Source: an uncultured Bacteroides sp. (GTDB taxonomy: Bacteria > Bacteroidota > Bacteroidia > Bacteroidales > Bacteroidaceae). From it: a stretch of 64,000 nt of DNA. The notes beneath the pieces are model-generated. The model saw only the letters and a list, made by a program, of their open reading frames with translations. It was not told the origin of the DNA and ran no database searches. The translations under genes and the position numbers were made by a program. This document shows positions 50,577 through 59,636 of this stretch, one piece after another. Every line of letters starts with the position of its first letter. The first letter of the stretch is position 1. The stretch covers positions 1 to 64,000 of the forward strand of contig CANSEY010000023.1 in assembly GCA_947646015.1 (NCBI GenBank), read 5' to 3'.

Positions 50577-52277
50577 ATGAAATATTTAATTATAACGTCA
50601 TTATACACTTCTATTATCGCAGTTACAACCACCCAAAGTGAATTATTTCCAATTTTATTTTCAACAGCAGGAATACTTTTATTGTATTGGTTCTTGTCTC
50701 ATTCTTTTGCCATGCGGAAAGAAATTGCTTTCTTAAAAGAAGAAAATCAGTACTTCATGGATTCCTTCCGAAACATTCGCACCCCGATCACATTGCTTCA
50801 TACGCCTTTGAAGTCAACCTATAGTAATAACTGTCCAGACAATATCAAAAAAGAGCTGTCACTGGCTATCCGCAACATAGATTGCCTTAATGATCATTTA
50901 ACCAGATTAATGGACCTGAAGCAAATAGCCGCTCATTCCCAAAAAATGAATATTACGGAACATGAATTAGGAAATTTCCTTAAAAATAAAATATCTTCTC
51001 TGAAAGATCACGCAGCAAACAGACATATTAAATTAGAAATCCAAACAGAATTCAAATATGCAAGCGTGTGGATAGATCAAAGTAAAATATCTCCCGTAAT
51101 AGAGAAATTCATAAAGAATATAATAGATCATACAGAATATTCAAAAAAAGTTATTATACACGCATCTTTATGCAACAAATATTGGATAATAAAAGTGAGT
51201 TATACTGGAAATGAAAACCTAATGAAATGCTATAAATGCTCCGGCAAACATCTTATTAAACAAAAAACAGAATCTAAATATTACTTTGCAAAAAGTGCTT
51301 TATGCAAAAAACTGACAGAAATATGCAATGGAGAAATATTAATCAATAATTCATGTCATACGATCACATTACGTTTTCCTGTAAAACCCTCTTATGAAAA
51401 TGTATCCGAACGCAGTTTGGTTCATATAGAGAAGAATATAGAAGAAGAAAAGATCGATGCCTTATTCCATAAAAGTTCGCAGAAAAGAAATTCATCCAGA
51501 CCTGTCGTGATTATGGTCGACAGTAACGAAGAATTCAGATCCTATCTGGAGACCTGTTTGTCAGAGGAATACATAGTCAGAGGTTTTGAAAACGGAGCGG
51601 ACGCATTGGGATATATCAAAGATGAACATCCGGATCTGGTAATATGCGATACAGTGCTCAACGGAATGGGCGGTGATGAACTTTCTTCAAGGCTGAAGAC
51701 GTCTAAAGAAACATCTATTATACCAGTCATCCTTTACGGATCGCATATAGATGCCGACCAACGCAGTAAAAGGGAAGCGTCATTAGCAGACACATTCATG
51801 CATACTCCTTTTCATGTGGAGGATTTAAAGATAGAGATTGCTGTTCTTATCAGGAACAGCCGCCTTCTTAGAAAAGCATTCCTGCACAAAGTATTCGGAG
51901 AACATTTTCTGCAAGTACAACCAACCGAAATGATCAAGGAAGCTACTGAAGGAAGCAAAAGCCTATTGATCAATGAAGTAAAAGAGTATATTCTTGAACG
52001 CATAGAGAAAGAGGATTTGACTATCGATGCGATTGCCTCACATTTGAAAATGAGCAGAACGAAATTCTACAATAAGTGGAAGTCAGTGACCGGCGAGGCC
52101 CCGACCGTCTTTATTGAAGCGGTTCGAATGGAAAAGGCACACGAGTTGTTAGAAAGCGGGAAATACCCTGTCGGAACCATACCGGAAATGATCGGATTGA
52201 AGGATGTAAAAAACTTCCGCAACAGGTATAAAGAATACTTCGGAATTACACCTAAAGAATCGATCAAGAAAAAATAG
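50577..52277 (+). CDS. AraC-type regulator derived from a hybrid two-component protein with degenerate kinase and receiver
   Basis: 566 residues from ATG 50577 (MKYLIITSL; an earlier in-frame ATG at 50496 adds 27 unlikely residues). One or two membrane helices (about 5-42) replace the usual big periplasmic sensor. The kinase part has FRNIRTPITLLHTPL where the H-box should read SHExRTP, so the phospho-acceptor His is Arg and no clear ATP-binding G-boxes remain. The receiver (about 310-430) keeps the Asp near 359 (VICDTVL) but has VDSNE for the acidic pair and HTPF in place of KPF. The AraC HTH (about 478-566: LTIDAIASHLKMSRTKFYNK, ITPKESI) looks intact. Probably a membrane-tethered DNA-binding protein. 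Target unknown; the N-glycan locus is nearest. Confidence 0.8.
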   Translation: MKYLIITSLYTSIIAVTTTQSELFPILFSTAGILLLYWFLSHSFAMRKEIAFLKEENQYFMDSFRNIRTPITLLHTPLKSTYSNNCPDNIKKELSLAIRNIDCLNDHLTRLMDLKQIAAHSQKMNITEHELGNFLKNKISSLKDHAANRHIKLEIQTEFKYASVWIDQSKISPVIEKFIKNIIDHTEYSKKVIIHASLCNKYWIIKVSYTGNENLMKCYKCSGKHLIKQKTESKYYFAKSALCKKLTEICNGEILINNSCHTITLRFPVKPSYENVSERSLVHIEKNIEEEKIDALFHKSSQKRNSSRPVVIMVDSNEEFRSYLETCLSEEYIVRGFENGADALGYIKDEHPDLVICDTVLNGMGGDELSSRLKTSKETSIIPVILYGSHIDADQRSKREASLADTFMHTPFHVEDLKIEIAVLIRNSRLLRKAFLHKVFGEHFLQVQPTEMIKEATEGSKSLLINEVKEYILERIEKEDLTIDAIASHLKMSRTKFYNKWKSVTGEAPTVFIEAVRMEKAHELLESGKYPVGTIPEMIGLKDVKNFRNRYKEYFGITPKESIKKK

Positions 52278-52313
52278 TCGGAATAAAACGGACAACTAAA
52301 AGCATGTCCGAAT

Positions 52314-52360
52314 GTACTCCAGCACGGTCTTCACGGAGAAAGTGACTGGAGTACTTTTTT
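52314..52360 (+). terminator. Terminator of the AraC-type regulator gene
   Basis: GTACTCCAG (52314-52322) pairs with CTGGAGTAC (52346-52354) around a 23-nt loop, followed by TTTTTT. Confidence 0.75.
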
Positions 52361-52416
52361 ATTTCCATGATGCAGTATTTCGTTATTTCCGGTATTTACT
52401 CTATGTACGTACACCT

Positions 52417-52424
52417 TAATTTTG
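52417..52424 (+). promoter_or_regulatory. Promoter -7 box of the lipoprotein gene; decides its start
   Basis: TAATTTTG matches TAnnTTTG. It overlaps the first in-frame ATG (52422), so translation must begin later, at 52455 or 52473. Confidence 0.5.
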
Positions 52425-52454
52425 AGAATTAATAACCTAATTTGTTTAACAAGT

Positions 52455-53111
52455 ATGAAAACTTTAACTAAAATGAAAAAAGTATGTTGCTTAAGTCGTT
52501 TTGTTTTATTGGTAATGGCATTGGGTATGACCAGTATCTTTACCTCTTGTAGTAGTGATGATGATGAAAATATTCCGGTATATTCTCTCAAAGATGTAGA
52601 AGGCACCTATTCCGGCAAAATGCAGACAACCTCTATCGCTCCTTTGGAAAATGCAGAGAATGAAGCTGAAGACGGAGTCACCGTAAATGCCGAATTAAAA
52701 GATAATCATATATTAATCAGCAAATTCCCGGTAGAGGATCTGATCAAAAGCATTATCGAAGATCCGGACGCAGCCGAAGCCATCATCAAAGCGGTAGGAG
52801 ATGTAGAATACAAAATCCCTTATCAAGCAGCTTTCAACGACAATAAAGACAATATCTTACTTCAAATGTCACCTGAACCCTTGGTATTGGAAATTGCAAT
52901 GGAACCACAACCCATAAGAAAAACTGAAGGGGAAGAAGAAACTCCTAAACTCACCGTAAAAGTGACAATCAAGGCTGACGAAAAAGGCAGTTATGCTTAT
53001 GAAGGTCAGAAACTGAAGTTTGCTATTCAGGCAACAGAAGTTACAGTAAATGAAGAACGGTTTGATAAATTTCCGGCAACTACCTTTACTTTTGATATGA
53101 CCAAGAAATAA
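52455..53111 (+). CDS. Uncharacterised lipoprotein, DUF4840-like
   Basis: A 218-residue lipoprotein with a signal peptide ending FTSCSSDDD (acidic residues after the Cys suggest surface export). The mature part is beta-rich and opens with DVEGTYSGKMQTTS, the pattern of small Bacteroides lipoproteins that I associate with DUF4840, from memory and uncertain. No catalytic motif. Start at 52455 (MKTLTKMKKVCCL) or 52473 (MKKVCCL). It has its own promoter and terminator, hence a single-gene unit. Confidence 0.65.
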   Translation: MKTLTKMKKVCCLSRFVLLVMALGMTSIFTSCSSDDDENIPVYSLKDVEGTYSGKMQTTSIAPLENAENEAEDGVTVNAELKDNHILISKFPVEDLIKSIIEDPDAAEAIIKAVGDVEYKIPYQAAFNDNKDNILLQMSPEPLVLEIAMEPQPIRKTEGEEETPKLTVKVTIKADEKGSYAYEGQKLKFAIQATEVTVNEERFDKFPATTFTFDMTKK

Positions 53112-53150
53112 GGTGACTGTTTAATTATTTACAGAATAAAATGTAAAAGA

Positions 53151-53183
53151 GAGTGTGTCTGCGAAAGAAGACGCACTCTTTTT
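53151..53183 (+). terminator. Terminator of the lipoprotein gene
   Basis: GAGTGTGTCT (53151-53160) pairs with AGACGCACTC (53169-53178), one wobble, followed by TTTTT. The -7 box of the next gene follows after 2 bp. Confidence 0.8.
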
Positions 53184-53185
53184 CA

Positions 53186-53193
53186 TATATTTG
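53186..53193 (+). promoter_or_regulatory. Promoter -7 box of the alkD-like gene
   Basis: TATATTTG matches TAnnTTTG, 23 bp before the start codon. Its -33 region falls inside the preceding terminator stem. Confidence 0.55.
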
Positions 53194-53216
53194 CATCAAT
53201 AATAAATCTACAGCCA

Positions 53217-53915
53217 ATGACAACAACAGAAAGCGTCCGTAAAGAACTGAAAACGTTGGAAGACCCTACATACAGGGAATTTCACTCCTCTTTAATTCCC
53301 GGTGCCAATAATATTCTCGGTGTACGCATCCCGCAACTCCGGATAATGGCTAAAGGGCTCGCCAAGAAAGAAGACTGGCGGACATTCGTTGAAGCAACCG
53401 ATACACAGTATTATGAAGAGACAATGCTACAGGGAATGATTATCGGACTCGCTAAAATGGAGCTGGAAGAACGAATCCACTATATTCGCCTCTTCGTCCC
53501 GCGTATCAACAACTGGGCCGTATGCGATATTTTCTCAGGTGAGCTGAAAAAGACAGCGGTAGGAAAAGGGAAAGAAACAGTATGGCAGTTTATCCAGCCT
53601 TATCTGAAGTCAAAAGAAGAATATGAAATCCGGTTCGGAATTGTGATGCTGTTTCATTATGTAGATGAGGATCATATCGATTCATTGCTAGAATATGCCG
53701 ATTTATTCACTCATGAAGCCTATTATGCACGTATGGCAATGGCATGGATGATATCAATCTGTTTCATTAAATTTCCGGATAAGACGATGAAATATCTGAA
53801 GCAGAGCAAACTGGATAACTGGACATACAATAAATCATTGCAGAAAATCATTGAATCTCTGCGTGTAGATAAAGAGACGAAAGACATCATCCGTTCTATG
53901 AAAAGAGCAGGATAA
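53217..53915 (+). CDS. AlkD-family DNA glycosylase (HEAT-like repeats)
   Basis: A 232-residue all-helical protein of the DNA alkylation repair family. Residues matching the Bacillus cereus AlkD active site are present: Trp and Asp in NNWAVCDIFSGEL (Trp109/Asp113 equivalents), Arg in EYEIRFGIVML (Arg148) and Trp in LDNWTYNKSLQKI (Trp187). AlkD removes bulky or charged N3- and N7-alkylated bases without base flipping. The gene stands alone with its own promoter, facing potD across a shared terminator. Confidence 0.9.
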   Translation: MTTTESVRKELKTLEDPTYREFHSSLIPGANNILGVRIPQLRIMAKGLAKKEDWRTFVEATDTQYYEETMLQGMIIGLAKMELEERIHYIRLFVPRINNWAVCDIFSGELKKTAVGKGKETVWQFIQPYLKSKEEYEIRFGIVMLFHYVDEDHIDSLLEYADLFTHEAYYARMAMAWMISICFIKFPDKTMKYLKQSKLDNWTYNKSLQKIIESLRVDKETKDIIRSMKRAG

Positions 53916-53917
53916 AA

Positions 53918-53979
53918 AAGCGGTGGATGACAAACGATGCCCGGATTTAACCGTATCATTCGTTTATCATCCACCGCTT
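53918..53979. terminator. Long bidirectional terminator between the alkD-like gene and potD
   Basis: 53918-53937 and 53960-53979 pair in 19 of 20 positions around a 22-nt loop. An A run precedes the stem, so the minus strand (pot operon) ends in a T run; the plus strand has only a weak tail. Confidence 0.8.
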
Positions 53980-53998
53980 ATTACCGGGTGTTTTTAAC

Positions 53999-55375
53999 TT
54001 ACCGCTTCACATTCTTTTTTCTCTTTCTTCTGCTTCTGCGATTTTGTTGTTTCCGACGGCTGTAGCGTTGCCATCTCTTATAAATCATCCATCCGCTCAT
54101 CAAAGCTACGACAACAAAAATCAGAATAGTAATACCTACCCCCAGATTGTCACCTTTGATGCGTGACCAGATATCCAGTACCTCTTTGGTTTTATCTCCG
54201 AAGTCACGAATCATAGCGCAGCGTTCCACTACCTTACGGTCGGGATATTGAATCTTGTCAATCTGTATGCTGTCGGCATCCGGACCGAAGAAATAACTTA
54301 AATCCGCATAATAATCCAGAGTCGTATCCACTTTCTCTTCCAGAATCTCCGGTGTAGCGATAGAACTCACATATCCACAGAAATCCATATTACGCAACGC
54401 AATGTCCGGACGGCACATAAAGTTGATAAAGTAGCTGGCAGCCACCGGATTCTTCGCATATTTAGGAATCACCCAGCCATCATACCAGATATTACTTCCT
54501 TCTTTCGGAACCACGTAGTCAAGGTCCACTCCTACCGCATTCGCCTCTTCAATCGCCCATATCGCATCGCCACTCCAGGTCATATTCAGCCATGCTTTAT
54601 TCTTCGTCATCATCTCCTTACCGAAGTCCGCTTCCCAACCGGCAATATTCGGTTTCATGGCTTTCAGATACTTTTCAGCTATCTCCATAGCACGTGGTGA
54701 GTAATCATTCATCAGGTCTTCCACCGACACCGTTCCTTCTTCCAGCTCTTTGGCATGGGCATAGATAACGGCTGTTCCGTAAGCATCACGGTAGCTGTCT
54801 TTCATCAGAATCTTTCCTGCATATTTCTTATCCCAAAGACATTCCCAGGAGAAAGCGTCGGAATCGGGAACGTATGCCCGGTTATAAAGAATACCTGCGG
54901 TCCCCCACATATAACAGACAGCGTAACGGCTTGCTTCTTCACCCGGCTGACTCAGTTTATTAATCTGTTCGCGAATAAATGGTGACACATTATTCATGTA
55001 ATTAGGGGAATGGGCGAAAGTGGTGTCAATAGGCAACAACAGATGCTTTTTCAGCATTCTCTCAATGATATATTCCGAAGGACAAACCACATCAAAATCC
55101 TCATGTCCCTTTTCTATTTTCGTCAACATGATCTCGTTGATGTCGAATGTCTGATAGACGATGCGTATATCTTCACCTGTCTGTTCTTTATAGTACGCCT
55201 GGAAATCTTCGAGTACACCTTCTCCTATATAATCTGCCCAGTTATAGATCTTAAGAACTCTCTCCCGTGGTTCGCCGGAATTGTAGCAACCGCTCAGAAA
55301 ACCAGCCAGCACCAGCAAAAACAAGTTAACAGCAACTATTCTTTTCATTTTATTTACGTAGCAGTACATGTTCAT
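53999..55375 (-). CDS. potD: Spermidine/putrescine-binding lipoprotein with C-terminal membrane anchor
   Basis: A 458-residue PotD/PotF-like solute-binding protein: lipoprotein signal MKRIVAVNLFLLVLAGFLSG then Cys, KIYNWADYIGEGVLEDFQ at the start of the mature domain, and WYDGWVIPKYAKNP and AINF-like segments of the polyamine-binding fold. Beyond the usual end near residue 410 it adds a membrane helix (VGITILIFVVVALMSGWMIY) and a very basic tail (RRKQQNRRSRRKRKK). It would thus be anchored at both ends. Start at 55375 overlaps potC (ATGA); ATG 55348 gives the more normal signal peptide. It delivers polyamines to PotBC. Confidence 0.88.
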   Translation of the reverse strand: MNMYCYVNKMKRIVAVNLFLLVLAGFLSGCYNSGEPRERVLKIYNWADYIGEGVLEDFQAYYKEQTGEDIRIVYQTFDINEIMLTKIEKGHEDFDVVCPSEYIIERMLKKHLLLPIDTTFAHSPNYMNNVSPFIREQINKLSQPGEEASRYAVCYMWGTAGILYNRAYVPDSDAFSWECLWDKKYAGKILMKDSYRDAYGTAVIYAHAKELEEGTVSVEDLMNDYSPRAMEIAEKYLKAMKPNIAGWEADFGKEMMTKNKAWLNMTWSGDAIWAIEEANAVGVDLDYVVPKEGSNIWYDGWVIPKYAKNPVAASYFINFMCRPDIALRNMDFCGYVSSIATPEILEEKVDTTLDYYADLSYFFGPDADSIQIDKIQYPDRKVVERCAMIRDFGDKTKEVLDIWSRIKGDNLGVGITILIFVVVALMSGWMIYKRWQRYSRRKQQNRRSRRKRKKNVKR

Positions 55376-56169
55376 GATTCTTTCTTCTTCGTTTTTCCGG
55401 CACGGTAATTAATTACTATCAGTAAAGCCAGTACCACCACAAAAATAATGGCGGACAACGGGCGGAGCTCGGGAGTCAGACCTCCCTTGCGGGCATCGGC
55501 ATAGATATAGGTGGAAAGCGTTTCCAGCCCTTGATTACCGATGGTAAATACAGTTACGGCAAAATCATCGATTGAAAGTGTCAGTGCAAGCATAAAGCCA
55601 CTGATCATTCCCGGACGAATCTCCGGAATGATTACTTTCCGCAAAGCCTGCATAGGTGTAGCTCCCAAATCGAGGGCAGCTTCATAAATGTTCGGATTCA
55701 TTTGTTTCAGGCGCGGCAGAACGCTTAATACGACGTAAGGAGTACAAAAAGTGATGTGCGCCAGTACCACTGTGGTATATCCCTGCGTGATTCCGAGAGA
55801 TACGAATAAAAGGAAAAGCGATATACCGGTTATGATATCACCGTTCAGAATAGGAATACTATTCACAAAACCAATCGCCTTGCGCGAGCGTGCTTTTAAG
55901 TTGAAGATGCCGATGGCAGCAATGCTGCCCAACAAGGTAGATGCCGTGGCAGCCAGCAGCGCAATGGTAATGGTATTAACCAGGGCATTCATCAGAGAAT
56001 GATGGGCACCTGTATTAAACAGTGATGAATAAAGTTTGGTCGAAAACCCGGTCCAGTTACCTAATACCTTCGCCTCGGTAAAAGAGTAAATCACAATGAT
56101 CACAATAGGGGAATATAGCAACAGCAGTAATACCCACAGGTAAGTCTGAGCGAATATCTTCTTTACCAT
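55372..56169 (-). CDS. potC: Polyamine ABC transporter permease PotC
   Basis: A 265-residue permease with six helices and the ABC permease EAA loop (YEAALDLGATPMQALRKVIIPEI). The N-terminal LYSPIVIIVIYSFTEAKVL and the SIDDFAVTVFTIG stretch are typical of PotC. It pairs with PotB to form the membrane channel. It overlaps potB by 7 bp and potD by 4 bp. Confidence 0.93.
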   Translation of the reverse strand: MVKKIFAQTYLWVLLLLLYSPIVIIVIYSFTEAKVLGNWTGFSTKLYSSLFNTGAHHSLMNALVNTITIALLAATASTLLGSIAAIGIFNLKARSRKAIGFVNSIPILNGDIITGISLFLLFVSLGITQGYTTVVLAHITFCTPYVVLSVLPRLKQMNPNIYEAALDLGATPMQALRKVIIPEIRPGMISGFMLALTLSIDDFAVTVFTIGNQGLETLSTYIYADARKGGLTPELRPLSAIIFVVVLALLIVINYRAGKTKKKES

Positions 56170-56963
56170 AGCCCACCTCCTTCGTTCGTATTATCCTTAT
56201 CATCGGTACTGAACAGTGAAGTCGCGGCTATCAGCAGCAGCATGATCAGCGAAAGTGCTGCCCCATAGTTCCACATACTGTTATTGATATTCTCCTGAAT
56301 GGTTGTACCAAAGAGTTTGATATTGTTCATCGTCAGCAGTTCGGCAATGGCGAATGTCGAAATGGTCGGCATAAACACCATCATGATACCGCTCATGACT
56401 CCCGGCATGGAAAGCGGGAGAACCGCTTTGAAAAAGACCTGTACGGGATTAGCCCCCAAATCCTGTGCCGCCTCAATATAGCTATGGTCCATCTTCTGCA
56501 ATGTATTATAGATGGGATAGATCATGAAGGGGATAAAGTTGTAAACCATACCGAAGATCAGTGCTCCCTCTCCCAGCGGAACGCTGAAAAAGTCGAATAA
56601 AGCGACAGTGGCAAGAGTACGCACCAGAATATTCACCCACATGGGCAGGATAAACAGCACCACCATCGTTTTGGAACGGTTCAGCTTGCTGTTGCTTAAT
56701 ATCCAGGCTGCGGGATATCCCAGCAGGATACAGATAAGAGTCGTAATAATGGCAATACCTATGGAATAGACGAAGGTATTGATAGCTTCGGGATGTTCGA
56801 AGAATTTCTGAAAATTGGCGAGTGTCAGATGACCGTTATCATCGGTAAACGCATACACGACAATTAGAACCAACGGTATGACCACAAAGATCGCCGAGAA
56901 AATAATGTAAGGAAGAGTCCAGCTCTTACGTGATGACAAAAATACTATAAACTTCTTATTCAC
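56163..56963 (-). CDS. potB: Polyamine ABC transporter permease PotB
   Basis: A 266-residue permease with six helices and an EAA loop (YIEAAQDLGANPVQVFFKAVLPL). PotB-type features include LPMWVNILVRTLATVALF and LFGTTIQENI. It forms the inner-membrane pore with PotC. It lies 11 bp after potA and overlaps potC. Confidence 0.93.
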   Translation of the reverse strand: MNKKFIVFLSSRKSWTLPYIIFSAIFVVIPLVLIVVYAFTDDNGHLTLANFQKFFEHPEAINTFVYSIGIAIITTLICILLGYPAAWILSNSKLNRSKTMVVLFILPMWVNILVRTLATVALFDFFSVPLGEGALIFGMVYNFIPFMIYPIYNTLQKMDHSYIEAAQDLGANPVQVFFKAVLPLSMPGVMSGIMMVFMPTISTFAIAELLTMNNIKLFGTTIQENINNSMWNYGAALSLIMLLLIAATSLFSTDDKDNTNEGGGLW

Positions 56964-56974
56964 TTCCTTTCCTG

Positions 56975-58366
56975 TTAATCGGTTATTTTAATTACACGAA
57001 TCGCATCCGGAGGGATAGTAATACCCACACGGTCTCCGTCATCCCAGACATCGTTCGTATCCACAAACACATTCTCGTCCCAATCAGACCATACAGTCAG
57101 ATGGTAATGATCACCTTTATAAAGGATGAACTTCACTTCTCCCGTCAGCGTACCGTCTTCTTCGTTATCCTGCAGGATCACTTTATCAAAGTCTACTTCG
57201 ACCTTGACATCCGTACCGGATTCCAGTCCTTCCACAGAGGCACATTCGAACGTACAGCCAAGGAATTCTACATGAGTAGCATCCTGCAACTTTCCTTCAA
57301 ACGTATTGCATACACGTTCTTTCTTCATAATATGAATATCGAACGGCTTCACCAGCAGACCAACCTCCGCACCGACTTCAAAATGATGATAATCCTGAAC
57401 AAGGAACTCATATCCGCCACAAAGCACAGTCATCTCATAGTGTACCCCTTTGAAGATCGAAGTCTGTACCACGCCGGTCAGTTGCGCCATCTCCGAAACC
57501 GGGAAAATATAAAGGTCTTCCGGACGGATGACTACGTCCACCGGAGTATTTTCACCGAAACCTTCGTCCACGCATTCAAACTCCGTACCACAAAAGCGTA
57601 CCAGTTTATCATGAATCATCGTTCCGTTGAGAATATTACTTTCTCCGATAAAATCCGCCACAAATGAATTGATCGGCTCATTGTAGATATCAATCGGCGT
57701 ACCGATCTGCTGAATTTTTCCTTCGCTCATCACGACAATCGTATCACTCAATGTCAAGGCTTCTTCCTGATCATGAGTTACGTATACAAATGTAATGCCC
57801 AGAGATTTATGCATTTCTTTCAGTTCCATCTGCATATCCTTGCGCATTTTGAGGTCGAGCGCAGCCAACGGTTCGTCGAGCAGCAACACTTCCGGCTCAT
57901 TGACAATGGCACGGGCAATAGCTACACGCTGTTGCTGGCCACCGGAAAGAGAATCTACATCCCGATACTCGTAATCTGTCATACCAACCATCTTCAATGC
58001 GGCTTTCACCTTCTTGCCGATTGTCTGTTTCGGCGTCTTTTTCAGCTTCAGGCCGAAAGCAATATTGTCGTATACATTCAAATGCGGGAACAGGGCATAT
58101 TTCTGAAATACCGTGTTCACCGGACGTTTATGGGGTGGAGTCTGTGTGATTTCCTTACCCGATATTCGGATTTCGCCTTCCGAAGCTGTCTGAAAACCGG
58201 CAATGAGACGCAACAATGTCGTTTTTCCGCAGCCGGAAGGTCCGAGAATCGTAACAAACTCGCCCTTTTTCACGTTCAGAGTTACATCATCCAAAGCTGT
58301 TTTGTCGCCAAAAAACTTCGATACATGGCTAACCTCAATGATGGATTTGTCTTCTTGCATATTCAT
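56975..58366 (-). CDS. potA: Polyamine ABC transporter ATPase PotA with a duplicated C-terminal TOBE-like module
   Basis: 463 residues from ATG 58366. The ATPase domain is complete: Walker [11 protein letters not shown]-loop ([12 protein letters not shown]), signature [14 protein letters not shown], Walker [13 protein letters not shown] and H-loop [10 protein letters not shown]. The C-terminal region is about 100 residues longer than usual PotA (about 380) and seems to hold two similar TOBE-like units: [16 protein letters not shown] and [17 protein letters not shown] possible second-site regulator role is inference. Start chosen at 58366 (58360 also possible) because the -7 box lies at 58384-58391; the longer frame from 58411 starts upstream of it. 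First gene of the potABCD operon. Confidence 0.9.
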   Translation of the reverse strand: MNMQEDKSIIEVSHVSKFFGDKTALDDVTLNVKKGEFVTILGPSGCGKTTLLRLIAGFQTASEGEIRISGKEITQTPPHKRPVNTVFQKYALFPHLNVYDNIAFGLKLKKTPKQTIGKKVKAALKMVGMTDYEYRDVDSLSGGQQQRVAIARAIVNEPEVLLLDEPLAALDLKMRKDMQMELKEMHKSLGITFVYVTHDQEEALTLSDTIVVMSEGKIQQIGTPIDIYNEPINSFVADFIGESNILNGTMIHDKLVRFCGTEFECVDEGFGENTPVDVVIRPEDLYIFPVSEMAQLTGVVQTSIFKGVHYEMTVLCGGYEFLVQDYHHFEVGAEVGLLVKPFDIHIMKKERVCNTFEGKLQDATHVEFLGCTFECASVEGLESGTDVKVEVDFDKVILQDNEEDGTLTGEVKFILYKGDHYHLTVWSDWDENVFVDTNDVWDDGDRVGITIPPDAIRVIKITD

Positions 58367-58383
58367 ACTAAAAGTTTGGGCTG

Positions 58384-58391
58384 CAAAGGTA
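58384..58391 (-). promoter_or_regulatory. Promoter -7 box of the potABCD operon
   Basis: Minus strand TACCTTTG matches TAnnTTTG. The transcript would start near 58377, leaving a leader of only 10-17 nt. Confidence 0.55.
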
Positions 58392-58465
58392 CACATTTCT
58401 ACGATTTCCACCTACGTGTTAATCTAATATAACAGTGTTTTTCGATGCCAGACAGAAAAAAAATC

Positions 58466-58473
58466 TATCTTTG
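58466..58473 (+). promoter_or_regulatory. Promoter -7 box of the thioredoxin-like lipoprotein gene
   Basis: TATCTTTG matches TAnnTTTG; a TTTTTCG stretch about 22 bp upstream may be the -33 box. Confidence 0.6.
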
Positions 58474-58505
58474 CATAAATATTTATTCACTAATTTTACA
58501 AAAGC

Positions 58506-59606
58506 ATGAAAAAGTTAACTTATTTAGTTATTGCGACGGCAGCGTTGGGTATGGTAGCTTGTACCGGAAACAAAGCCGGATACGTTATCACAGGTACAGT
58601 AGAAGGCGCTGCTGACGGCGACACTGTTTACCTTCAGGAAGCAACAGGCAGAAATCTTACAAAACTAGATACCGCAGTCATCTCTAAAGGTACTTTTACC
58701 TTCGAAGGCACGCAGGATTCTGTAGTAAACCGTTATGTCACTTGCGAAGTGAACGGAGAACCTCTGATGATTGATTTCTTCCTCGAAAACGGCAAAATAA
58801 ACATTGCACTGACAAAGGACAATGATTCTGCAACCGGTACTTCAAACAATGACGCTTACCAAGCTATCAGAACTCAAATCAATGATATCAGCCAAAAGAT
58901 GAACGCTATCTACGAAGCGATGGGAGACTCTTCTTTGAGTGACGAGCAGAAAGAAGCCAAGCAAAAAGAAGGTGCCCAGCTGGAGGAAGAATATGATAAA
59001 GTAATCAAAGAAGGTGTACAGAAAAACATCACCAACCCGGTAGGTGTATTCTTGTTCAAACAGACTTTCTACAATAACTCTACTGAAGAGAATGCAGCTT
59101 TGCTGGAACAAATCCCGGCTAATTTCCAAAATGACGAAACAATCGTAAAAGTTAAGGAACAGACTGAAAAACAAAAGAAGACTGCCGTAGGTACTAAGTT
59201 CATTGACTTCGAAATGCAGACTCCGGAAGGAAAAACTGTGAAACTGTCTGATTACGCAGGGAAAGGTAAAGTGGTACTGGTAGACTTCTGGGCTAGCTGG
59301 TGTGGTCCTTGCCGTCGTGAAATGCCTAACCTGGTAGAAGCTTACGCTCAGTACAAAGGCAAAAACTTCGAAATCGTCGGTGTATCTCTGGATCAGGATG
59401 CTGCTGCATGGAAAGAGTCTATTAAAAAACTGAATATGACCTGGCCGCAAATGTCTGACCTGAAGTTCTGGCAGAGTGAAGGCGCACAGCTTTATGCAGT
59501 GAACAGCATTCCTCACACTGTTCTGATTGATGGCGACGGTACTATCATTGCCCGTGGTCTTCATGGAGAAGGTCTTCAGGCTAAATTGGCAGAAGTAGTC
59601 AAATAA
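58506..59606 (+). CDS. TlpA-like thioredoxin-fold lipoprotein with DUF4369 domain
   Basis: A 366-residue lipoprotein (LGMVACTGN). An N-terminal DUF4369-like beta domain (about 25-120: YVITGTVEGAADGDTVYLQEA) is followed by a Lys/Glu-rich helical linker (about 125-215) and a C-terminal thioredoxin domain with the redox motif WASWCGPCRREMP (about residue 262) and cis-Pro in SIPHTVLID. It probably reduces disulfides, or supports cytochrome c or outer-membrane protein maturation, in the periplasm. Its partner is not evident. Single-gene unit, followed by a 22-bp-period array. Confidence 0.9.
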   Translation: MKKLTYLVIATAALGMVACTGNKAGYVITGTVEGAADGDTVYLQEATGRNLTKLDTAVISKGTFTFEGTQDSVVNRYVTCEVNGEPLMIDFFLENGKINIALTKDNDSATGTSNNDAYQAIRTQINDISQKMNAIYEAMGDSSLSDEQKEAKQKEGAQLEEEYDKVIKEGVQKNITNPVGVFLFKQTFYNNSTEENAALLEQIPANFQNDETIVKVKEQTEKQKKTAVGTKFIDFEMQTPEGKTVKLSDYAGKGKVVLVDFWASWCGPCRREMPNLVEAYAQYKGKNFEIVGVSLDQDAAAWKESIKKLNMTWPQMSDLKFWQSEGAQLYAVNSIPHTVLIDGDGTIIARGLHGEGLQAKLAEVVK

Positions 59607-59636
59607 ATGAAGCTGATAAGAGACTTCACCTGATGA

